From assembly GCA_029582165.1 (NCBI GenBank), contig CM055885.1, positions 9,732,729-9,796,728 on the forward strand: a stretch of DNA of 64,000 bases, read 5' to 3'. Below, in pieces: positions 10,906-22,403 of this stretch. The translations under genes were made by a program, and so were the position numbers. Position 1 is the stretch's first letter. Every line of letters starts with the position of its first letter. The DNA is from Portulaca oleracea (Eukaryota > Streptophyta > Magnoliopsida > Caryophyllales > Portulacaceae). A model generated the notes under the pieces. The model made no database searches and had not been told where the DNA came from. It saw only the letters and a list, made by a program, of their open reading frames with translations.

Positions 10906-12029
10906 TTTTGTCATATATTGCTCTAAGAGCGATGTATAAGGAAAATCTCATCTAATTAGGATTTAGAATATTCCCTCGTATTAATTTTGTATTTATAATA
11001 ATAGCTTTCCAAAATAGAGTTTCAGTTAATGATAACAATTCTTCCAAAAAATGAATGAATTATAATTTAATTTTCTAATTAAAAAAGATCTTTTATTACG
11101 CTACTGATTTAACAAAATTCTTTATCATGCTTAGTTGCTCAAACTGAATTTATCCCGGCCAAACATTTGCAAAAGGTTTCAAGTGGATGAACACAAGCAC
11201 AACGCCAACTGGCCTGCTTCTCAAATTTCTTTGAATCTAAAAGAATAATTATTTCTCTAAATTTATAGGTAAGTATTCTAATCTGTCAACTATCAATATT
11301 TGAAGCAATCATTGAATTATCGGCAATGTTAGTTTTTGATAAGCACTATCAATATATACCACATCAATATATTTTAGCATGTATTTGTATGTTACAATTT
11401 TTAACATAAAAATTTTACATGATACATCGGATTTACATAGTGAAAAATATCAGAAGATTACAATTTAACATTCTCGATAATTTAAGAAGATTGGAAGTGT
11501 ATAATCTCCGTAATATCCGTGCAGATATTCAACCCCTCCTTTTTGTCTTTAGCATGTGTTCGGTTGCACCAGTCTACAATACTCAAACCATATGAAAATA
11601 CTCAAACCAGCCATATTAAAATACTAAAATCAACAGTGTGAATCGCATCAACCCAGTCTACAATACTCAAACCAAAAGTTGTTACTTATACTCGTGTCAA
11701 CATTTTAAATATAATAAAACTATACACCCTTCGGTCCAAATCAATTGGTGAATTAGAGTTTTCACAAATATCAATATATAACTATAGTAACTACCAAGTC
11801 TTAATTGCATTTGTTATTCATGCATTAAATTTCTATTTTTTTCATGAAAAAATTAAATTTCCGTTGGAAATTCGGGTTGGATTGGATTACATTTCCACTG
11901 TTTTTCTAAATTCATAGTATTTGGAGAAATACTTCTTTTTTACTTGAATTGAGGATATTAACATATTTATGTTTATTTTATTTATTAAACTATTTAAATA
12001 TCTCGTACATCACACGGGTTAAATACTAG

Positions 12030-14266
12030 TAATTATGGAAAAATAAAATCCCAGTAAATTCGTTCAAAAATCTTTTAAAAAACAATCCTGAATTTAAAAG
12101 AAGCATTAAAATTAATAGCCAACAAATTAAATGGCACAAAAACTGATGCCTTCTAGGGTAATTTGCTTGCCCTAGAAACTTTTTCAAACAATGATCCGTT
12201 AATGATAGGATTAGGCATTTGGACTATTCAAATTCTAGCTAGTACGATAAGTGGTACAAAAAATGTAGTGTAATGATGTTGTTTAATCTCATAAAATTTC
12301 GATTGAGAAATAATGACAACTTTGGTGTCCCCTCTAGCAGAAAAGGCTGAGGTACAACATTGAAGGTCGAGATAAAGCATATGCTCCTTTCAAGGATTAA
12401 AGCTAATCAGGAATTAATATTCAACTTCAGCGCAGGCCCCTCAAAAATCAAGAGGATACATATAATAATAACAATAGTGTCAAAAAGTTAAATTAACATA
12501 TTTATAATTATTGAAAGACTACGTAAAAAAAATATTTAGCCACCAGCTGATTGTAGATATGTTATATTTGGCTGTTGTTTTTTCTTGTCATTTTTTCATC
12601 ATTGCGGTTTTTTTTGTCATTTTCGGTTTTTCATTGACTTCAGAATTGTAAGATCTTTAGTCTTCTAAATTTTTTCGCTTTAAAACTATCGAAAAAAAGT
12701 ATAACATTATACAATTTATATATAATATTATAATTATTATATATAAAGTTCAATCATATATATCATTTTCTTTCAATTTAATATGTAATTGGTTTTAATA
12801 ATAGCATTAGACACTTAAGATGTCTTGCCCCAAAATTCAATTCATATCATTTTCATAATTTTTTAGGTTCAATAAATTTAATAAACCTTTATTTATGTAA
12901 AATAGAGTTTAAACAATAGAAATTAAAAAAAAAGATCCGGTGTTTAATATTCTAATAATAGATCTATAATCAATTGTACCAATTCTAAGAATTAATTTTA
13001 AGAATTAATTTTGCTATGTGTTTTTAGCTATTGGTTGTGATGTCTCATATTAATTTTACTTTATTTATATTGCTGTTGTTTTTTACTATTTTACAATATT
13101 GCTCCGACCTCTTTAACATATTCAGACTAAATTTAAATAATAAATTAATATCTTTTAACAAATAAATTATGCCAACTCTTTAAGATAAGGATTACTTAGT
13201 TGCCGTAAAATACCTCAAGTATGCAATAGTGGTGGTATAATTATGATACTTTGCACCCAATATATCACTCAAATTAAAGTTGGCATCAAATTGTAACAAA
13301 TGACACATCAATGTTTGGCACAAGTTGCTATTTGAAAGGTACCTTCACCCAAGAGAAGAAAACAAAAATCATTAAATCATAATTGAAAATTGTGGAAAGT
13401 TTAATATCTTGTCAATTAAAGTCATTGTTTTCTTTAAGCACGCAATACTATAGTGGTTTAGCTGCAGCCTGCAAGTGTTAATTTTTAACCATTTCTGGAT
13501 AAAACATTTTAAAGGATGAAAACTAGATAGGTTAATTTTCAATCTTTGTGAAATTGAATATTCAGTTTAATATGTACTTCATCCATTTTTTTTTATCTAT
13601 CATTTACAGTTTTTAGTGTCAATTTTTAATCAATAATTTATAATATAAATGTTTTGCAAAAAAATATAATATTATACTTTTCTAATAGTATTTTTTATTA
13701 CGAATCTAATGACATCAATTTCGTATGATAAATCATTATACAAATTAAAATATTAACGGACAAATTTTTTGGCACAATTTCCAAGGTGATTGATAAAAAC
13801 AAACAGACGGAGTATCTATAAAAAAAATATTAGCTTTTACATAGTTTCAAATTTCTAAATCTTATAATTATAACTTCTAAGCATTGCAAGCAGAAAACGA
13901 AAATGTAAAATTCTTTGAAGATGTACTGATCGATGAAAGAAAGAGTAGGACAAATTAAATACGCCATACAACATTTATCTATAGCTATTTTAATTATGTA
14001 CGTAGTATTAACTAGCTGAATTGATGTACTTAATTTTGAAATTCTTTATCCTCTTTAATAATGATAAAAAGAAAGAAAAAAAAACATTGCACTCAAACAT
14101 TTTTCTATTTTTCCTAATCAACATAAAACATACCAATAGCGTTCATTAAAAAAATCAAAATCATTTCACTCCCCAAGTCCCCAACCAATCCCAAAAACAC
14201 AAAACCATTGAATATATTTCTTGCGATGCATTGACAAAGCACCTTATATATTTCTAAGTAGAATAA
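12030..14266. other. AT-rich intergenic DNA with one Stowaway MITE
   Basis: No gene was recognised. The only element I could delimit is the MITE at 13577-13812, listed separately. Confidence 0.45.
13577..13812. mobile_element. Stowaway-like MITE
   Basis: The ends are CTTCATCCATTTTTTTTTAT and, complemented, CTCCGTCTGTTTGTTTTTAT, each flanked by TA. The body is non-coding and AT-rich. Confidence 0.6.
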
Positions 14267-14558
14267 CCCCTATTCTTTTATGCGGCTGGCTGGTTGAGGT
14301 GCCACACCTCACGGCAACTTGCCATATTCCACACAACCCACACAACCCACCACAATATACTTTTTTTAATTTAATTCATCTTTTTATTAAAAATTAAACT
14401 TTCCACAACCCACTACAATTTCACATTTTCTAACACATTTACAATTATTAAAACCAAACCCTCCACAACCCACCACAATCCATCACAACTTTTCCAAACC
14501 CACCACGACTCACCACAATTCCACCACACCGCATCCAGCCGTATAAAAGAACGGGGCC
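14267..14558. mobile_element. Tourist-like MITE, TSD TAA
   Basis: TAA flanks both ends. The termini are CCCCTATTCTTTTATGCGG and, complemented, GGCCCCGTTCTTTTATACGG. The interior carries repeated ACAACCCACCACAA motifs. This is the longest copy of the family in the window. Confidence 0.7.
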
Positions 14559-14561
14559 TAA

Positions 14562-16727
14562 TAAGGAACTTTACCTATTGAGTTATTATTTCAAAGGTAA
14601 TATCTTATACCAAAAAAAAAGGTAATTACAAGAAAATTCTATAGGTCTAGAGATTCGAGTGAGTGTCAAGTATTAGATACTAGTCTTATGCGTGCTTTGC
14701 ACAATTATTTTGAACGCATATCTTATGTAGACATTATTCTTAAATTCTTGAATAATTCACATCACTCCTACTTCTATTGTAATCAAAGATTTCTTTTTTA
14801 TATGAAAAAAGGCTCATATCAATAATTATGATTTTACATATAGAAAATTCTTCAATATCTTGTTCATGCACAACAAAACATTTTCTTTGTGTGTCGATAA
14901 AAAAAATAATGTTTTTTTTTAGATAGATACTATTTCACTAATCGAGTCACAAGTATCTGACATATTCATATCTAATGAATACGTAATTTTTAAATGAATA
15001 CTTAATTTTCTCTTTAAATTAAAAGTTTCTTATAATTAAAGATGCAACATATAAAAATATCAATTGTCCAATAACCAACTATTTTTTATTTTTCATCGCT
15101 GCAAAATACAATATTAGTATGTACTTTGTGATTCAAATGAATATACAATAACAGTTCTTAGTTTCTTACATTTTTACAATTATAATAATATATGTCACAT
15201 TTATTTTTAAATAATTTTATCTTTCTTTTTACTATAACATTATTCTTGCGCATTATCAATAAACAAATACTATGTTTGATCAAATTATCAGGTGAAAAAT
15301 ACTAAAGCTCATGCATGAATTTTTATTCAAATTTTCCCAATGATTTTTTAAGTACTATAAATATCATTGTTTCTAACAATTATATTTTTATTATTTAAAA
15401 TGTTCTTACATGATAAACAAATATATATTTTTCTGATAATGATGTATATGATTTAACATAACAATTTTACTTGGTTAGATTATAATTTCTAAAATGGATA
15501 TCATATCAAAGAAAAAATATTGTGATTTTTGTATTTATGAATTTCTTTGGATATTATTATTTTTATTTATAATTTTATTAATGTCAATTAATTAGTACTA
15601 ATTTTTTTAATTTAACTTTTGGGGTAGAATTCTTTTTCTCATGATCACTGAAACTAATTTTTCTTAAATTGATGTTTATTTCCCTTAAATTGTTGATGAC
15701 CGATAAGTAACAATATATCCAAGAATCTATCTATGTAATATATAAAACCAAAGGGGCTTATGGTGCGCAAATTTCACTTTCTCATTTTACCTCTTGCCAT
15801 TGATAAATTATAAGGATAGAATAATTGTTACAATGTTTTTTTATTTGCACAAATAATTATCAAATAAATTGTTAAAACCCTGCAATTTCTATACCACTAG
15901 ACCACCATATTTTAAGTTAATATTTTTTATATATGTTTTCTATTTCCCTCTATCGCATTGGAACCGTCATTTACTTCATTTTATTTTTTTTGGGTTTCTA
16001 TTTACCCTAATTTACATTATATTATTATTGTTTTAATTTCTTTTAGGTTCCTATGTTGTTATCTTACATTATTTTATTTTTTGATGTTTTGTGCAAAGTA
16101 TAATATTAACTTTAATCATCTTTGTTTCTTTAGAAAAGATTCAATTTCATTTAAAGATTATCATTACATATCAGAATTAGAGTATTACTGATAATCTTTT
16201 CGTTCCTTTATTTTATTATGTTGTCTTATAAGACAAGATTCTTACTTAACTAAGAAATATTTGCTTTATCATAACTTTATTCTAAGTTGCATAATTGCAC
16301 TCATTTAACATCAGTAAATCCAATGTGACAAATAAATAATAGGCACGTAATGATTTGTTAAGGTATTCGATAATATTTGTCACATAGAAATTAAAATCAT
16401 ATAAAAGTAAAAAAAAAAAAAAAAACTATCACGAGGAAGATCATATCTATAAGGGAAGGTCTGTGGTAGTCAACTTTTTTTTTAACTACCGTAGTTAAAT
16501 TAAATATTAACCATTGATTATAGATAAAACAATCTTAACCATTGATTTAAATAAATAATTTTATTATTATTCATTATTATAATGTATTAACTTTGGTAAT
16601 GTAATCATAAACGAATATTTTATATTCCTAATATGTTTTTAAGAATCTTTTCAAATTAAAAAGGATTTCGTATTATGTAAATAATAAAATCCACATGTGA
16701 TTAATTATTAACCTGAGAAAAAAAGCC
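14562..16727. other. AT-rich intergenic DNA with Helitron-like termini
   Basis: ACTAGTCTTATGCGTGC at 14679 followed by TTTGCAC looks like the 3' end of a minus-strand Helitron, with a GTGC/GCAC stem. Near 15726 a TCTATC start plus TATAAAACCAAAGGGG resembles a Helitron 5' end on the plus strand. Neither could be paired with a partner. The 77-codon frame at 15958-16191 is not credible. Confidence 0.35.
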
Positions 16728-16830
16728 ACAAAGCTAGATCTTGGTCTAATGGTTATATCCTAGAGGTTATAAAATTGGATCGTGGGTTTGACTCTTTGAA
16801 ATGTGTTTTCGCTGAGTACACATTTTTTTC
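16728..16830 (+). mobile_element. Candidate tRNA-derived SINE
   Basis: TGGTCTAATGG at 16742-16752 matches the RNA polymerase III A box, and GGGTTTGACTC at 16784-16794 is close to the B box GGTTCGANTCC, at normal tRNA spacing. The sequence does not fold as a complete tRNA, which favours a SINE head over a tRNA gene. The tail is T-rich and runs up to a Tourist MITE. Flanking duplications were not found. Confidence 0.4.
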
Positions 16831-16848
16831 ACTCTTCAATTTGATTTA

Positions 16849-16956
16849 CACCGTTCTGCGTTAACGCAACATACCGCAAATTACCCTTACCTTTTTACTA
16901 GTTCTACCGTAATCTACTGCAACTAATCGCAACGCAACGCACAAAAGGACGGAGCC
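16849..16956. mobile_element. Short Tourist-like MITE, TSD TTA
   Basis: TTA flanks both ends. The ends CACCGTTCTGCGTTAACGC and, complemented, GGCTCCGTCCTTTTGTGCG are imperfect inverted repeats, with CGCAA/TACCG motifs inside as in the longer copies. At 108 bp it is an internally shortened member. Confidence 0.6.
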
Positions 16957-16959
16957 TTA

Positions 16960-17613
16960 ATTTTTCAAATTTTCCTACTTTTGGGGGGAAACAATTAAAA
17001 TTTTGATATATTTCATAAAAATAAGAACAAAATAATTAACTCTTATAAATTTTAAAATTACAACAAGATTCAAGAACAACCTCCAGGAGAAAACATGTTT
17101 AAGTGCGGTCTGGGGATCAAGATCTAGACATTCTCCTCATGAGCTAGTCTGTTAATTGATGTAAATAAATTTTATAATTATTTTTGATATTTTGCTTGTC
17201 ATCATAAATTAATTGAAGTAAATAATTCTTTATTAATATCAACTGTTCACTCATTTCATATGGAATATAAACATCTATATAATGATTTAGTTTATGTTAA
17301 AGTTTATGACTTATAAAAAACAAATTACTATTTGTATTGTATTTCATTAAATAAAATAAGTAGTCTGTTTTTTACTTTTTACATTAAATGTGAACGACAA
17401 CTTCAATATATACTCCCTTCATCCTATAACAATCGATAGTCTTCCAAAGAAATGAAAATCATATAAAGAAGACAGATATTTAAAGTGTCAATAAAATAGC
17501 TAATAGTCTAATATCATCTTAATTTTAATTTTTAATGTAACAAAAATTTCGTGAAAAAGTATAACAATAATAAAATTTGTAGTCATCTGTAAAATTTAAA
17601 ATGTTCTAAAAAG
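16960..17613. other. AT-rich intergenic DNA
   Basis: No gene or delimited element. ACTCCCTTCATCCTATAAC near 17412 looks like a Stowaway-type end without a visible partner. Confidence 0.4.
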
Positions 17614-17618
17614 ATTAA

Positions 17619-20600
17619 TGTAACGCCCCGAAAATTCAATTATAGAAAGTCAAAGTCAAACTAACGTTAACAGACAAAACTTAGTGGAAGACTTCAAATT
17701 TAGTTTGTGCGTCACTGCCGTATCCCCGAAGGAATACAAGGTGAGAAAGGAAAACACAACTGTCTGCTAACGGTAACTACTAACAACTCAAAACAACTTT
17801 AAGAATTCATAACGAAAACAATATAAAACGTTCAAGGACTTCTAGACTCGTCGTCCTCACTTCTAACTCCCGTCCCCAGCATTTAGATCTTCACCTGAAA
17901 TCAAAACATTTCAGAAAATGAGGGGGAAATCTCAATAATATCTACCCCTAACGTTTAAAACAGTTTAAGTTCATTTCAATTCATTTTGGGGAGAGGGATC
18001 AAATCAAACATTTTACAAACCTTTAACCCTTAACTGTTTTCCTCAACCCATCCAATCCATATTTTAATTTGCGGGCGGGATACCAAATCCCTTAAAGTAA
18101 CATCGCCTACCAAAGGTATCAAGAACATCGCCTACCAAAGGCATAAACATCGCCTACCAAAGGCATCAAGAACATCGCCTACCAAAGGCATAAACATCGC
18201 CTACCAAAGGCATCAAGAACATCGCCTACCAAAGGCATCAAAATACTATCCTATATCAGGGAAGGAAGCCCTGATCTCCTGGTCCATAACCCTGCAGGTT
18301 GTTACACCTGCACAACAGGTTATCCCCCGAAACCCGCTTAACGTTTCCACTTGAATTAATTAATAATATTCAAACTCAACTCACGACTCTCAAGTCAAAC
18401 CACCCCAAGTTATCAAAACCATTAACAAAACTTTGAATAAAAGACCATCCAATTCCTCAACTCAAATAAACCAAGATCACAATCGAATCAAAAAGAAGAT
18501 TATCAAAACAGATGGTCGTATTTCCACAAAAGTCCCTTTTCGGGATGCAATTCTCAAAATAGATTATAAAACATCAAAACACATTTAAAGAGCATCCCGG
18601 TGGGGATTAGAGCATAGACAATTACCTGGTATACTTCACAGCACAGCAAAAGAAGAACACACTTGAGCTCACTAACGTCTCGCACTAACTCGGGCCTAGA
18701 ATAAAAGTAATTATCTAATCAAAACGCGTTCTAACGAAGTTAGAATTAACTATTAACTACCTAACCCATCCCCTAGGAACACTTAGGTTCCTATCATTTA
18801 TGAAATTACACTTAACACCTCCAAGAAAACACATAACAAGATCACATATTATTTTCACTCAACAATTATTATAAAAAGAAGCAAGCAAAGGACAGATTAT
18901 AACGTTCACATAAAACGGGTCACAACTCGACTTCCCGACATCCTATGGGGCTGGTTCTGGACTTTTCGGAAACCTTAGGATGTCTAATAAAACTTCTATG
19001 TTGATGGTTAAGCCCAACTCAGTCCCGAAGGACCTCAAAAACACCCGTCTTTCCCATTGGTCCAGATCTGACAGGTTCCGGTAAAACGGTTATAACTCGG
19101 GCTATACAAATCAAACGTTCGATCCGTAAAATTCCTATGGTTCCTAACATCTAAGGGAACCTCCAGTTCAAAGGGTTTGATCAAAAGGTAACTACACTAG
19201 CCGTGGCAACCCGATCTTTAGACACTAACAAAACTGTCCCGTTAACGGTTATCAATTAATTAATACTTTCGGTTCTAACTTCCACCATTCGATCACGGGG
19301 TCCTAATTTGGGCTCAAAACGGTAACTAGGGTCTAAGATATAAATTCCAACTTAGCTTAGGTCCAACAATCAACCTTCCCATCATAAGAATCAAATTACA
19401 ACACATGAAATCAACTTTAATAATTTACTCTAATCCTAAAACATGCATAAAATATCATACACTAACATGGCATACCTTATGTACATAAATTCTAATACTA
19501 ACCTTATACTAATCATGCATGAAATATTAACGCTATCCTAAACATGAATTTCTTAACCAATAAACAAGAAAACTTTAAGAACATGTGAATAAACTATAAA
19601 GAACATATAAACATTTAAACTTCTAATCAAGAATCCTAAACAAACTAGTTTCTTTTAAACAAGATTAACTCAAGAACCAAGAACTAATAAACATAAACTC
19701 AACCTAACTTATTTAGGCAAAATTAACATGAATTAAACAAGAAAGAACCCTACGAAAATAAAAGAACATAATATTTAACTTAATGAAACAAGAAACCCAA
19801 CTAATTTACAAGAATCAAGAAGACTTAGGTTTTCATGTACAAGAACCATAAAGAACTTAGTAACATTAAACTACTAATCAAGAACCTAAGGTTTTAAATA
19901 ACAAGAATCAACCTCATTCATGTAACCAACTTAACAAGATTTAATCCCTAGGAAACAATAATGGACTTAACGATTAAACAACTAACATTCAAGAATTTAA
20001 CCTAAGTAATAAATTTCCAAATTTGTACATACAATAATATTGTGGTCTAACGATTCATGTAAAGAATATAACGAATATTAAAGAATCACTTTCAACCCTA
20101 ATAATCAACTATTACAACCTAAATCTAATTACAATTTATAACATAAAATTACACATAACAACTAGAAAAATTTACACATAATTACATCAAGAAAATAATT
20201 ACAATTAATTTTCCTAATTACAACACTAACAATACAATAATTATAAAAACAGAATATTAATAACAATAAAAATTACAATTATATAAATCAGATTAATAAT
20301 AATAACACAAGAAAAGGAAAAGGAAAAAGAAAAGAAAAGAACAAAATATAACAGTTAGGGTTAGGGTTAGAGTTAGGGTTTACGTAGGTATTAGGGCTCG
20401 GTGGTCTGGCTGCTGGGCGAGAGAGGGAGAGAGGGAGGAAGAGAGAGGAGAAGAAGAAAAGAGAAAGAGAGGGGGGGGGGGGGGGGGTTGGTTGCGGTGG
20501 CTGCCGGCGACACCACGGCTGGGCGGTGGCTGCTGGCCGAGGGGAGAGCAGGGAGGGAGAGAGAGGTGGTAGGTTTAGGGTTTGGTAATGAGAGGGATTA

Positions 20601-20968
20601 GGGTTTGAGAGGGGTTTAGGGGGGGTTTTTATATTAATACCCAATTTAGGCCCAAAACTAATCCTAATCCAACCCAAATAACAAATAAAAACTGATTTTT
20701 CTAAAAACCTAATAATTCTAATAATAGTAATAATAATATTAATTTTAATAATCATATAATCACATAACAAATAATATTCACGTAATTATTCACATAATAA
20801 TATTAACCAGCGGAAATTACTATTCTACCCTTGTTAGTCCCTCAACGGTCCTACGAGCTCAAGCGTTAGCATAAATAAACACATTACGAACAACAGTAAA
20901 TAACGAAGTCAAACCTATTCTTTTAACGACGTCACGGTCAACATCGTTGGATTTTTCGGAGTTTTACA
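17619..20968 (-). mobile_element. Solo LTR of the Tekay-like family, TSD ATTAA
   Basis: Read on the minus strand it begins TGTAAAACTCCG and ends GGGGCGTTACA. ATTAA lies directly on both sides (17614-17618 and 20969-20973). There is no internal region, so it is a solo LTR left by LTR-LTR recombination. A TATA-like box on the minus strand near 20626 is followed by a C/T-rich stretch with CCCTAA repeats. Near 18100-18240 lies a minisatellite of six GCCTACCAAAGGCAT units. It faces the plus-strand solo LTR at 21989, forming a large inverted repeat. No gene is encoded; frames in the C/T-rich part (such as 20288-20770) are by-products of composition. Confidence 0.92.
18098..18240 (-). repeat. LTR minisatellite, six units
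   Basis: Units of 23-24 bases, AACATCGCCTACCAAAGGCA plus TAA or TCAAG, repeat head to tail. The complementary array occurs with four units at 24867-24962 and seven at 56528-56693, so the copy number varies between LTR copies. Regularity and spacing do not fit a CRISPR array. Confidence 0.85.
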
Positions 20969-21355
20969 ATTAATCTATAATAAAAAATTATAAATTTAAT
21001 AAGCCCCAAAAATTTATATGAAACAAAAATACACTATTACACTTGACCTTATTTAATAGGCTCACAAATTAAGATAAAATTAATATGATATTTTTTGATA
21101 AAAAGAACTATATAATATTTATAATACTCTCGCTGTGACATATTAATGTCATTTTGTTGTACGTCACGGTATTCAATGTCACTTTTTAATTGATAAATTT
21201 CGATATAGTAGTTTATTAACAATTGCAATATTATACTTTTAGGATAGTAGTTTTCATTACTAATGATAATAAATTTACATAAAAAATCATTGTACATATT
21301 GAAAAATTTAAGCAAAAATTTTTAAAGTTTGATTGCACAATTTTCAAAAATAATA
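20969..21355. other. AT-rich spacer between two opposed LTRs
   Basis: No gene was found. An 88-codon minus-strand frame at 21049-21315 has no recognisable domain. Confidence 0.4.
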
Positions 21356-21974
21356 CTCCCTCCGTTTGTTTTTATTTGTCGCCTAGAAAATTGTGTTAAA
21401 AATTTTGACCGTTAATATCTTAATTTATATAATGATTCATCATACAAAATTGGTATCATTAGATTTGTAATAAAAAATACTATTTAAAAAGTATAATTAT
21501 ATATTTTTTTTAGGGTTTTTGGACATCATTAATACCAACTTTGGGGGTATTGGATATTAATAATACAAACTATTTTCTTGGACACTAGCAGTACGAACTA
21601 TTGACCTATTTTCCTCTAACAGTACAGCGTCAAATTGTAATAGTTTCAACTCATCAAAAAGGCATGCTAATGTCACACGTCAACATTTTTTACCCAACCT
21701 CCACCTTCCACGTCACACATCATGGAGCCACGTCATCTTTCCGATGAGTTAAAACTATAACAATTCGGTCATGTACTGTTGGAGGAAAATATGTCAATAG
21801 TTCGTACTACTAGTGTCCAAGAAAATAGTTTGTATTATTTGTATCCAACACCCCCAAAGTTGGTATTATTGATGTCCAAAAACCCTTTTTTTTATAAAAG
21901 TTCTATATTAAAAATTATTGATTAAAAATTGGCACTGAAAACCGTAAATGACAGATAAAAAAGAACAGAGGTAG
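21356..21974. mobile_element. Stowaway-like MITE carrying a nested MITE
   Basis: The ends CTCCCTCCGTTTGTTTTTAT and, complemented, CTACCTCTGTTCTTTTTTAT are flanked by TA. Without the nested insertion at 21513-21885 the element would be about 240 bp. Confidence 0.65.
21513..21885. mobile_element. MULE-type foldback MITE, perfect 9-bp TSD
   Basis: The 373-bp element starts GGGTTTTTGGACATC and ends GATGTCCAAAAACCC, perfect inverted termini of 15 bases within much longer imperfect arms. It is flanked by eight Ts plus A on each side (21504-21512 and 21886-21894). A 9-bp duplication is the Mutator signature, although a T-run is weak evidence on its own. A second copy, split by a retrotransposon, lies at 2777-3088. 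It encodes no protein. Confidence 0.75.
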
Positions 21975-22255
21975 TAGTAATATAGAACTGTAAAACCCCG
22001 AAAAATCCAAAGATGTTGACCATGACGTCGTTAGTAAATTAGGTTTGACTTCGTTATTTATTATTATTCGTTTGTGTTTATTTTTGCTAACACTTGAGCT
22101 CGTAGGATCGTGAGAGACTAACAAGGGTATATCGGTAATTTCGTGGGTTTAGTATTATTGGTTTTACTCTATTTATTATTAGTATTACTATTAATATTAT
22201 TGTGTTATATGAATAAATATGTGAATATTATTTTCTATGTGAATACTATTAATAA

Positions 22256-22287
<32 letters not shown>

Positions 22288-22395
22288 TTGTTATTATTAT
22301 TATTAGTTGTTTTAGAAAAATCAGTTTTTAATTGTTTTAGTGTTGGGTTGGGTTAGGATTAAGAGTAGATTAATTGGGCCTTAATTAGGTGTTAG

Positions 22396-22403
22396 TATAA
22401 AAA
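22396..22403 (+). promoter_or_regulatory. LTR TATA box
   Basis: TATAAAAA lies about 400 bases inside the LTR, directly before a pyrimidine-rich leader. The same box occurs in the sister LTR near 53930, so it is probably the polymerase II promoter of the family. Confidence 0.6.

Larger units (their letters stand above)
8206..12029 (+). mobile_element. Candidate non-autonomous Helitron
   Basis: The left end begins TCTATAATTCTATAATAA then TATAAAAGTAGAA, which fits the TC start of many plant Helitrons, and is preceded by A. The right end is CACACGGGTTAAATACTAG followed by T, which fits the CTRR end and insertion between A and T. The usual stem just upstream is recognisable but decayed (CTCGTACAT against CACACGGG). 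No Rep/helicase protein is encoded. The interior holds a C/T-rich exon-like stretch near 8400-8560 that may be captured, two minisatellite arrays and a nested Tourist MITE. Both ends were read by eye and the pairing of these ends is inferred. Confidence 0.45.

Noticed and set aside
16742..16794. tRNA gene
   Set aside because: A- and B-box-like sequences are present, but the acceptor and anticodon stems do not pair; treated as a SINE candidate.
20356..20384. Telomere-like GGGTTA repeats (also CCCTAA at 54427-54450)
   Set aside because: The repeats lie at the same place inside two copies of one LTR, are only four units long and are TTAGGG rather than the usual plant TTTAGGG. They are part of the LTR leader.
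20288..20770. 160-codon frame with Pro/Ser-rich and hydrophobic stretches
   Set aside because: It spans the CT-rich leader and the G-run of the minus-strand LTR; a composition by-product.
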